DNA of 64,000 nt, taken from the NCBI RefSeq assembly GCF_014069575.1, contig NZ_CP059675.1:992001-1056000 (forward strand), given 5' to 3'. Of this stretch, positions 26,612 to 33,511 are shown piece after piece. The stretch comes from Schaalia sp. JY-X169. GTDB lineage: Bacteria > Actinomycetota > Actinomycetes > Actinomycetales > Actinomycetaceae. The stretch's first letter is position 1. Each line of letters starts with the position of its first letter. Position numbers and translations under genes: made by a program. Under the pieces are notes generated by a model, which was not told the origin of the DNA, made no database searches, and worked only from the letters and a program-made list of their open reading frames with translations.

Positions 26612-26759
26612 TGCTTTGCCCGCCTCTCGGTAAAACGCCTACTTGGGACAACATCCTATGCGCACGAGGCGTGTGGAGCCGTAGCGCGCGATCGCCACCG
26701 CACTCGCTCTACCACCGCCCCCGCCGCAGCTCCAGCCGTCTCTTCATCGCTCCCGCCGT

Positions 26760-26837
26760 GAAATGTTTACGTTGGGATCAAATACATGCTTGGGGTCGAT
26801 ACCCGCGACCCACTTTGCGCCCCAACGTATACATTTC
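26760..26837. repeat. palindromic element, family B copy 2
   Basis: GAAATGTTTACGTTGGG (26760-26776) pairs with CCCAACGTATACATTTC (26821-26837) with one mismatch. An inner hairpin GGGTCG/CGACCC lies at 26793-26811. Arms and inner-hairpin position match the copy at 20328-20405, and the overall length is identical (78 bases). Confidence 0.8.
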
Positions 26838-26960
26838 GTGCTTGGGGGTGGGGCGGCTGCCTGCCAGCGCGGGTTGCCAGGCTCTTTGGAGTCGGTGGGT
26901 TGTTGTTTGCTTGATGTTGAGGTTGGTACCGGCGCTACCCGTGTCATAAGGGAGCGAGTT

Positions 26961-27080
26961 ATGCCTAACGGAGCGGGTTTGGCGTGCATAACACTGTGAT
27001 TCCAAGGAAAATGGGACCAAACTCGCTCCGTTAGGCATTACTCGCTCCGTTAGGCATAACTCGCTCCGTAAGGCGTAACC
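26961..27080. repeat. palindromic element, family C copy 1 with extra arms
   Basis: ATGCCTAACGGAGCG... (26961-26982) pairs with its inverse at 27017-27038 at 21 of 22 positions, with a 34-base loop. The right arm (CTCGCTCCGTTAGGC) is then repeated in tandem twice more, to about 27080, the last copy degenerate; a partial GGAGCGAG lies to the left. A second copy with a loop of the same length is at 63153-63226. Confidence 0.82.
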
Positions 27081-27393
27081 GGCACCGTACGGCGTAGCAG
27101 TCATCGCTTCCCATTTCCCAACCCAGGCTCACAGGCAGTTTGACACAGGCGGTCCCGAGGGCAGAGATGGCGACTTTTGGCGCGTTTACCGTTCCAGAAG
27201 TAGCAAATCTGCGAAAGGTGGCGTGAGACCGAGGCGCAAGACGCGACCTCAAGCCCCGCAACGGTGAACCGCATAGGACCAAAGGGCCTCCCGAGGTCGC
27301 GAGAGCCGCGCGTAGTGCATGAATGTGATGCACGACACACAAATGCTTGTTGAGAAGCTGTTGGAACGGGGCCCTGAGGGCTATTCTGAAAGC

Positions 27394-27409
27394 GCTAAAA
27401 CGATTTAGC
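27394..27409. promoter_or_regulatory. LacI-type operator
   Basis: GCTAAAACGATTTAGC: perfect 6-base arms around ACGA with the central CG typical of LacI/GalR sites. It lies about 110 bases upstream of the permease start. A related half, GGTAAAACGCCTAC, sits about 20 bases upstream of the lacI start, which suggests autoregulation. Confidence 0.65.
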
Positions 27410-27518
27410 AAACAACTTCTGAATCCTTGATCCTTCAGTTGGGCTTTCGGATACAGGGGTTGCGGGCTTTCACAACATAGGCGTTAGAAGAGACACCTCA
27501 ACAAGGAGAGGGGCAACG

Positions 27519-28826
27519 GTGGCCCAGATGGCTTCCAACCTTAAGAACAGGTCCTACCTGCAGAACTCGGTAGCGATTCTGCTGTTTTTCGCATCGTGGG
27601 GGATCTGGTGGTCCTTCTTCCAGCTCTGGCTCACCAAACCCGCAGCCGAAGGTGGCCTCGGATTTGATGGCGGCCAGGTCGGCACCATCTACTCCATTAA
27701 CTCGGCCGCAACCCTGGTGATCATGTTCTTCTACGGGACCGTGCAGGACCGCCTAGGAACTAAGCGCCACCTGGCAATCCTCCTCGGAGTGATCGCCACT
27801 TGCATCGGCCCGTTCGCCAACTTTGTTTACCGCCCCCTCCTTGAGTCCAACTTCTGGCTCGGTACCATCGTCGGTGCGATCGTCCTCTCCGCCGGGTTTA
27901 TGGCAGGCGCGGGCCTCATGGAAGCCATTGCAGAACGCATGAGCCGCCTGCACAACTTCGAGTACGGCCAAGCCCGCATGTGGGGTTCGTTCGGCTACGC
28001 CCTCGTCGCTCTCGTTGCAGGATTCCTCTTCGTGGTGAACCCTGCCCTCAACTTCTGGGTTGGTTCCGCATTCGGTTTCGCGCTGCTTCTCGTCCAACTG
28101 CTGTGGAAGGTGAAGGAACCCGTCCACGTCTTGGATGGTATCGAAGAGGCCCCCTCCGTTCCCGGCATCCGGGAAATGCTCGGACTGCTGAAGATGCCGA
28201 CACTGTGGGCCGTGATCCTCTTCGTTATCGGTTCGTGGACCTTCTATAACCTCTTTGACCAGCAGATGTTCCCCGACTTCTACACCGGCCTCTTCGAAAG
28301 TAAGGCGCGGGGCGAACAGGTTTACGGCATCCTCAACTCCGTGCAGGTCTTCGCTGAAGCTGCCATGATGGGCATCATCCCCATCCTCATGCGCAAGGTT
28401 GGCGTCAAGCCTGCCCTGATGATGGGCGTAACGGTCATGGCCCTGCGCATCCTGGGTTGCGCGGTTTTCACGGATCCGATCATCGTCTCCGGCGTCAAGA
28501 TGCTCCACGCCATCGAGGTCCCGCTGTTTATCTTGCCGATCTTCCGCTACTTCACCTTGCACTTCAACCCGCTCCTCTCCGCCACCCTCTACATGGTTGG
28601 CTTCCAGATCGCCTCGCAGATCGGCTCCGTAATCCTCTCCCCGCCCATGGGCGCTCTACGCGACGCAATCGGCTACCAGCCCACCTTCTTTGTCATCTCC
28701 GCAATCGTTGCCGTTGCAGGTGTGTACGCCTTCTTCGTCCTCAAACCGGATGACAAAGATGTCCTCGGCGACCCGTTCATCCGGGATGGTGCCAAGACCG
28801 ACATCGCCACGATCGCAGCCAACTAG
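27519..28826 (+). CDS. oligosaccharide:H+ symporter, sucrose permease
   Basis: 435 residues with about 12 hydrophobic segments. It belongs to the LacY/CscB branch of the major facilitator superfamily: ILLFFASWGIWWSFFQLWLT at the first helix, and the cytoplasmic-loop motif GTVQDRLGTKR (residues about 75-85). It should import a disaccharide with protons. The GH32 gene follows after 27 bases, which points to sucrose. I take GTG 27519, preceded by AAGGAGAGGGG; ATG 27528 is an alternative. A LacI-type operator lies upstream. Confidence 0.88.
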   Translation: MAQMASNLKNRSYLQNSVAILLFFASWGIWWSFFQLWLTKPAAEGGLGFDGGQVGTIYSINSAATLVIMFFYGTVQDRLGTKRHLAILLGVIATCIGPFANFVYRPLLESNFWLGTIVGAIVLSAGFMAGAGLMEAIAERMSRLHNFEYGQARMWGSFGYALVALVAGFLFVVNPALNFWVGSAFGFALLLVQLLWKVKEPVHVLDGIEEAPSVPGIREMLGLLKMPTLWAVILFVIGSWTFYNLFDQQMFPDFYTGLFESKARGEQVYGILNSVQVFAEAAMMGIIPILMRKVGVKPALMMGVTVMALRILGCAVFTDPIIVSGVKMLHAIEVPLFILPIFRYFTLHFNPLLSATLYMVGFQIASQIGSVILSPPMGALRDAIGYQPTFFVISAIVAVAGVYAFFVLKPDDKDVLGDPFIRDGAKTDIATIAAN

Positions 28827-28853
28827 CTCCACTCAACGAAGAAGGGAAACGCC

Positions 28854-30335
28854 ATGAAAGAACAGATCGAAAAAGCCGAGGCCGCAGTTCACGAACTACT
28901 TGAGAACAGGAAGGACCGCTGGTACCCGACCTTCCACATCGCACCCCTCGCCGGGTGGATGAATGACCCCAACGGCCTGTCATTCTTCAAGGACCGCTAC
29001 CAGGTGTACTTCCAGCACAACCCGTACTCACCGGTGTGGGGGCCGATGCACTGGGGTCACGTCTCCTCTTCCGACTTGGTGACGTGGCGCCGCGAACCGA
29101 TCGCGTTTGCGCCCTCGGTCGAAGAGGATAAGGACGGCGTCTTCTCCGGCTCCGCCGTCGTCAACGACGACAAGCTCTACACCTATTACACCGGCCACCG
29201 CTGGCGCAACGGTGTGAATGAGGACGAGGGCAACCTTCAAGTCCAGATGATGGCCACCTCCAAAGACGGCATCACCTTTGACGACAAGAAGATGATCGTT
29301 GACTCGCCGGAGGGTCTGCTGCACTTCCGCGACCCCAAGGTGTGGAAGATGGGTGAGACCTGGTACATGGTCTTCGGTGCCTGCTCTGCGGAGAATCGTG
29401 GTCAGGTGTGGCTATACACCTCCGATGACATGGAGAAATGGAGTTTTGACAGGATCCTTTTCCAGGATCCCGATCCCAAGGTCTTCATGCTGGAGTGTCC
29501 CGACCTCTTCCCCGTCGGTGACAAGTGGATCCTCATGTACGGGCCGATGGGGCCCGACCCCGTTGGTTACGGTTCCCGCAACGGCCACAACGCCGGCTAC
29601 GTCGTTGGGAACTGGGCGCCGGGGGAGGACTTTGAGCCCCTCACCAACTACCGTCCCGGAGACTGGGGGCACAACTTCTACGCCCCGCAGTCTTTCGAGG
29701 CCCCCGATGGGCGGCGGATTCTGTTCGGGTGGATGGGCGCCTTCACGCTTCCCATCGTTTCCCAGAACGAGGACGGATGGAGCGGCCAGCTAACCGTTCC
29801 ACGCGAGGTGTCACTGAATGAGGACCTGACCTGGAACACCAAGCCAATCGCTGAACTTGACTCGCTGCGGGTCAGTACCGAGGACTTGGGTTCCTTCGTC
29901 GTCCCGACCAACACCACGCAGGTTCTTGTCGAGGACGCAGGGCCGATGGAGATCGAGTTGGAAGTCGACCTCGAACAAACCACTTCGGAACGCGTTGGTC
30001 TGCTGATCCACAAGACCGAGTCTGGCGCCCACACCTTTGTCGGGTACGACGACCTCGCCCAGCGTGTCTTCATCGACAGGCGCCTCACCGGCCATTGTGA
30101 CCGTGGCTACCGCGCCGCGCCGTACCGTGGTGGACGCAAACTGAACCTGCGTATTTTTGTCGACAACGGTTCGATTGAGGTGTTCGTGGATGGGGGAGTC
30201 GAGGCCGTGACGTCTTTCAGTTTCCCCCTCGATGGGCCGCGCTCCCTGGAGATCTCCAGTGAATCAGGGCCGATCCACGTTGACTCGTTGAAGATTCACC
30301 GTCTGCGCTCAATCTGGGAGACGCCAGACAAGTAA
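28854..30335 (+). CDS. GH32 sucrose hydrolase (beta-fructofuranosidase)
   Basis: 493 residues, the usual size. The three GH32 catalytic motifs are intact: WMNDPNG with the nucleophile Asp38, RDP with Asp160, and EC with the acid/base Glu214. The five-bladed propeller is followed by the C-terminal beta-sandwich (about 345-490) with GSIEVFVDGGVEAVTSF. No signal peptide, so it works in the cytoplasm on sucrose or sucrose-6-phosphate. With a proton symporter rather than a PTS upstream, unphosphorylated sucrose is the likely substrate. It forms an operon with the permease under the LacI regulator. Confidence 0.93.
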   Translation: MKEQIEKAEAAVHELLENRKDRWYPTFHIAPLAGWMNDPNGLSFFKDRYQVYFQHNPYSPVWGPMHWGHVSSSDLVTWRREPIAFAPSVEEDKDGVFSGSAVVNDDKLYTYYTGHRWRNGVNEDEGNLQVQMMATSKDGITFDDKKMIVDSPEGLLHFRDPKVWKMGETWYMVFGACSAENRGQVWLYTSDDMEKWSFDRILFQDPDPKVFMLECPDLFPVGDKWILMYGPMGPDPVGYGSRNGHNAGYVVGNWAPGEDFEPLTNYRPGDWGHNFYAPQSFEAPDGRRILFGWMGAFTLPIVSQNEDGWSGQLTVPREVSLNEDLTWNTKPIAELDSLRVSTEDLGSFVVPTNTTQVLVEDAGPMEIELEVDLEQTTSERVGLLIHKTESGAHTFVGYDDLAQRVFIDRRLTGHCDRGYRAAPYRGGRKLNLRIFVDNGSIEVFVDGGVEAVTSFSFPLDGPRSLEISSESGPIHVDSLKIHRLRSIWETPDK

Positions 30336-30349
30336 GTACGAGGGCGGAG

Positions 30350-30381
30350 CGCCGCGGCTGCACGTTGTTGTGGCCGCGGCG
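30350..30381. terminator. bidirectional hairpin terminator
   Basis: CGCCGCGGC (30350-30358) and GCCGCGGCG (30373-30381) form a perfect 9-bp stem with a 14-base loop between two convergent genes. No long T-run follows on either strand. Confidence 0.7.
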
Positions 30382-30389
30382 TTCCCCGT

Positions 30390-30815
30390 TTAAGGGCGTT
30401 CCGCTTCCTGCATTGTCACCCGCAGCGACTGCTCTAGGAGCTCCCGCAAAACCTCCCGATCGACCTTTTCGAGACGCGTGATGTACAGGCAGGCTTTGCT
30501 CGCCCTGTGGGGGCCGAGGGCGGCAAGGAGCTCCGGCCACCGCTCTGCGAACCCGCTGACTAGGTAGATGGTGTGGTTGCTGGGCCCGGGCGCGAATGCC
30601 AGCAGGGGAGCGGTGCCGCCATGACCGCTGGGGTAGTGGTATTCGTACTCACCGAAGCCAATGATGCGCCCAGCCCAAACCCGGGGCTCTTCGCCGGTGA
30701 TCTGTTGGTGCATGGCTATCAAATCATCGACCTCGGCACGTCGGGGGCCCCTAGCCCGGTCGGCCACATCCTCAACAGACATGTCGGAGGGAACCATTGC
30801 AGGTGCTTTCTGTGC
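30390..30815 (-). CDS. DUF1801 domain protein
   Basis: 141 residues from ATG 30815, the second of two adjacent ATGs, 5 bases after GGAGG. It is a DUF1801 (YdhG-like) protein: VDDLIAMHQQITGEEPRVWAGRIIGFGEYEYHYPSGHGGTAPLLAFAPGPSNHTIYLVSGF, then SKACLYITRLEKVDREVLRELLEQS. The biochemical role of this fold is not established. It is divergent from the GTPase gene. The much longer frame upstream of 30815 is antisense to the GTPase leader and not coding. Confidence 0.8.
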   Translation of the reverse strand, partial: AQKAPAMVPSDMSVEDVADRARGPRRAEVDDLIAMHQQITGEEPRVWAGRIIGFGEYEYHYPSGHGGTAPLLAFAPGPSNHTIYLVSGFAERWPELLAALGPHRASKACLYITRLEKVDREVLRELLEQSLRVTMQEAERP

Positions 30816-30982
30816 CATCATTTCCTCCCGAGTTGAGTTCCGCTCGCCCCTGTTCAGCGCGTCGCCGCATGACACAAGGTTAGTTGTAATGCCACGTGAG
30901 GGTCGCCGCGTCGTACAAGTGGCCGCGCAACCACCGATGGGGCGCCGTAGACTTGATACTGGTGGCATTGGGGCCCCCATGA

Positions 30983-32158
30983 GTGAGCGGAGTAGTGGTG
31001 AAACGCAACAGGCAGTCAACGGGTATGCCGCAGTTCGCCACGGCAGCTTTTGCGGATGCCGCAACGGAGAACCGGCGGCGCTTTGGACGCTTCAACCTGG
31101 GGATTGTGGGTGAGACCGGAGTGGGGAAATCCTCCCTGGTCAACGCAGTGTTTGGGGAAGCCCGGGCGAGGGTCGGAGTTGGCCTACCGGTGACGCGAGG
31201 AGTGAACTATTATCACGAGGGCGCCCTCGGAATCTGGGACTTCGAAGGGTTCGAAATCGGTGGCGGCGCGCCCCAACTGCTCCGGGAAAACCTGCGGAAA
31301 ATTGCTGAACGCCCCGCTGACGAGCAGATCTCAGTTGTTTGGTACTGCGTCCTCTCCAGCGCCGGAAGGCTCACCCGTACCGACATCGCGATGATCAACG
31401 AACTGGAGGCCGCGGGCCTGCCCGTCATCATCGTCCTCACCAAAGTCGATTGGGACCGCAACCCGGTGACCGGCAAGATGGCGCCCTCGTACGCTGCAGA
31501 AACACTGAAGCAGTGGATTGAGAATCCACGGGACGAGGTCGGAAGACCCATCATCATACGCAATCGGGGAGTCGTCCTGACCTCCGCCGTGAACAGCAAG
31601 GGGAAGGGCGTGGGGTACGGCCTCAGTGATCTCGTAGAAAGAACACTGGAACTTTCGCCCGCAAGCGAGAAGGATGCCTTTCGCATCGTCCAAACGCTCA
31701 ACCTGGGGTGGAAAAGGGACATGGCGCGGCGCGATGTCACAGCCGCTACAGCGAGCGCTGCAGCTGCGGCCGCGGTTCCCATTCCCATCGCGACGGCCGC
31801 GGTCCTAGCACCCATCCAGTTGGCGATGATGGGGCGGGTTGCGGTGGTTTACGACCTCGAACTCAGGTCGGTGTTTTCCGTATCCGCCCTAGCGCAACTG
31901 GCGACCCAGATGACGGGGAGGGCGCTTGCGGCGAGTCTGGTCAAGTTCATCCCCGGGGCGGGCAGCGTCATTGACGCGGCAGTGGCCTCCGCGCTGACGG
32001 CGGCGACGGGTGAGGGGTGGATCCGGTTCTGCGAAGCGATCTACACCGGGAAGGTGGACCTGCGTTCAGCCGAGGCCGTGTGGCAACGGTACGCACCGAC
32101 TGCGGCCAGTGTGTTCGCGCAGTGGGTGGCGGCGAAGAGAACGAGGGCGGCGCGGTAG
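30983..32158 (+). CDS. Era-like GTPase with DUF697-type tail
   Basis: 391 residues. GTPase motifs: GETGVGKSSL near residue 42 (G1), DFEGFE (G3, with the usual DTPG replaced), VLTKVD (G4). The C-terminal third, from about 255 (ATASAAAAAAVPIPIATAAVLAPIQLAMMGRVAVVYDLEL... KFIPGAGSVIDAAVASALTAATGEGWIRFCEAIYTG), matches the DUF697 (YcjF-like) membrane-associated domain. Its function is unknown; relatives are linked to membrane stress. GTG starts at 30983 and 30998 and ATG 31025 are all possible; GGAG before 30998 makes that one attractive. Confidence 0.8.
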   Translation: MSGVVVKRNRQSTGMPQFATAAFADAATENRRRFGRFNLGIVGETGVGKSSLVNAVFGEARARVGVGLPVTRGVNYYHEGALGIWDFEGFEIGGGAPQLLRENLRKIAERPADEQISVVWYCVLSSAGRLTRTDIAMINELEAAGLPVIIVLTKVDWDRNPVTGKMAPSYAAETLKQWIENPRDEVGRPIIIRNRGVVLTSAVNSKGKGVGYGLSDLVERTLELSPASEKDAFRIVQTLNLGWKRDMARRDVTAATASAAAAAAVPIPIATAAVLAPIQLAMMGRVAVVYDLELRSVFSVSALAQLATQMTGRALAASLVKFIPGAGSVIDAAVASALTAATGEGWIRFCEAIYTGKVDLRSAEAVWQRYAPTAASVFAQWVAAKRTRAAR

Positions 32159-32196
32159 CAGACTCGGGGGAGCCCTGGGATCGGGGCGTCTGCTGG

Positions 32197-32508
32197 TTAG
32201 TCTTCTCTCTCGCCCAGCGCCTTTTCGAGGCGTTCGACCTTGGCGTCGATTTCGCCCTCGTACCCCGGGCGGATGTCAGCTTTGAGGACCAGGGAAACGC
32301 GGCTGCCAAACGGTTCTACGGCTTCGGTGGCGGCCTTGACGACGGCGAAGACTTCGTCCCAGGTGCCCTCCAACTCTGTGAACATGCTGGTGGTGCGGTT
32401 GGGCAGGCCCGAATCCCGAACCACCTGCACGGCTGCTGCGACGGCGTCGTGGACGGAGGCGTCCTTGCGGCCGGTTCCTGACGGGGCGACGGAGAATGCG
32501 ACGATCAT
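32197..32508 (-). CDS. MTH1187-family thiamine-binding protein
   Basis: 103 residues from ATG 32508 (MIVAFSVAPSG). It matches the MTH1187/YkoF-like family: small ferredoxin-fold proteins that bind thiamine or its pyrimidine, with SVHDAVAAAVQVVRDSGLPNRTTSMFTELEGTWDEVFAVVKAATEAV and VSLVLKADIRPG. AAAGG precedes the start. Convergent with the GTPase; its start faces the acetyltransferase start at 32593. No thiamine genes are nearby, so the role is open. Confidence 0.85.
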   Translation of the reverse strand: MIVAFSVAPSGTGRKDASVHDAVAAAVQVVRDSGLPNRTTSMFTELEGTWDEVFAVVKAATEAVEPFGSRVSLVLKADIRPGYEGEIDAKVERLEKALGERED

Positions 32509-32592
32509 GTTGTGGGGCCTTTCGGGTGGGGTGCGGTTCTTACCACCAGGGTAGCTGGCTTCCCCTAAGCAAGAATCGGGACACAATGGGGT

Positions 32593-33222
32593 ATGGACTT
32601 TTCTCAAATGAGCGACATTGAAATCATGCTTTCTGGCTTGCCTTACGACCCGACCATGCCGGGGCTAGTCGAACAACAGACGGCGGCACTTGAGCGCCTC
32701 TACGACTACAACGCCACGCGACCCAGTGAAGGCGCGCTTCGCGAAGAGCTCCTTCAGCAAATGTTCGCGAGCATCGGCACTGGTTGCTACATCGAGCCGC
32801 CCTTGCACGCGAACTGGGGCGGAGCGAATGTTCACCTGGGCAACTCGATTTATGCCAACTTCGGGTTGACTCTTGTGGACGATGGGGAGATCTTTGTCGG
32901 CGACCACGTCATGTTTGGCCCGAACGTTGTGATCGCCACTGCGGGGCACCCGGTGACGCCAGAGCCACGGAGTCGCGGCATTCAGTTTAACCTTCCGGTT
33001 CACATTGGACGCAACGTCTGGCTCGGCGCCAGCGCATGCATCATGCCCGGCGTGACTATCGGTGACAACACCGTGATCGGAGCGGGCAGCGTGGTGACCG
33101 CGGACATCCCTGCAAACGTTGTTGCGGTGGGGAATCCGTGTCGAGTATTGCGCGAGATCAGCGATCGTGACAAAGAGTTCTACTGGCGTGATCGGCGTTT
33201 CCCGGACTCAGACGGCGCATAG
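32593..33222 (+). CDS. sugar O-acetyltransferase, Maa/LacA type
   Basis: 209 residues. The N-terminal Mac domain (MSDIEIMLSGLPYDPTMPGLVEQQTAALERLYDYNAT) is followed by left-handed beta-helix hexapeptide repeats: NWGGANVHLGNSIYANFGLTLVDDGEIFVGDHVMFGPNVVIATAGHPVTPEPR, with the catalytic His in AGHPV, and later IGRNVWLGASACIMPGVTIGDNTVIGAGSVVTADIPANVVAVGNPCRV. It transfers acetyl from acetyl-CoA to a sugar such as maltose or galactoside. It is complete and stands alone. Confidence 0.92.
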   Translation: MDFSQMSDIEIMLSGLPYDPTMPGLVEQQTAALERLYDYNATRPSEGALREELLQQMFASIGTGCYIEPPLHANWGGANVHLGNSIYANFGLTLVDDGEIFVGDHVMFGPNVVIATAGHPVTPEPRSRGIQFNLPVHIGRNVWLGASACIMPGVTIGDNTVIGAGSVVTADIPANVVAVGNPCRVLREISDRDKEFYWRDRRFPDSDGA

Positions 33223-33511
33223 TCGGGCGGGGAACCCCTCGCGGCCAAACCCCCGCGTCCGCCCAGAGGCCCATGTCACGAGATCGCTTAACATCGGCAG
33301 TTTCAGGTCGCATAACAGTGTTACGTGTCGAAATTAAGCTATTTCGCGGGGAGAGGGGGGCACCCATCGCCGTGAGTCTTCCTAGGCCCGGATGCACAGC
33401 CACTTCATTGGTGTTCCGCTAGTGGACGTGCAACGCACAGCGCCACACGCTTGCCGAAAGGGCTCTCGTGCTGGGCGCCCGTTGAAAGAACCTGCGTGCT
33501 GGGCGTCTTCC
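33223..33511. other. intergenic region with family D palindrome
   Basis: Between the acetyltransferase (+) and the flippase fusion (-), whose ends converge here. Apart from the element at 33276-33349, a GAAAGGG/TGCTGGGCG stretch at 33457-33507 repeats CGTGCTGGGCG loosely; no gene is seen. Confidence 0.5.
33276..33349. repeat. palindromic element, family D copy 1
   Basis: Imperfect 24-base arms (17 of 24 pair) at 33276-33299 and 33326-33349 with a 26-base loop GTTTCAGGTCGCATAACAGT... The loop matches the inverse of the loop at 45329-45354 at about 21 of 26 positions, so the two copies lie in opposite orientation. Confidence 0.75.

Larger units (their letters stand above)
26612..27518. other. 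long intergenic region with palindromic elements
   Basis: No credible gene. It contains family B copy 2 (26760-26837), family C copy 1 with extra arms (26961-27080), an unstructured stretch of about 27085-27360, a LacI-type operator (27394-27409) and the permease leader with an AAGGAGAGGGG ribosome site. The open frames here are shadows of the repeats. Confidence 0.6.

Noticed and set aside
27031-27411. 126-residue open frame on the minus strand
   Set aside because: Its end is translated palindrome arms (LTERVMPNGA) and it overlaps the LacI operator; no family resemblance.
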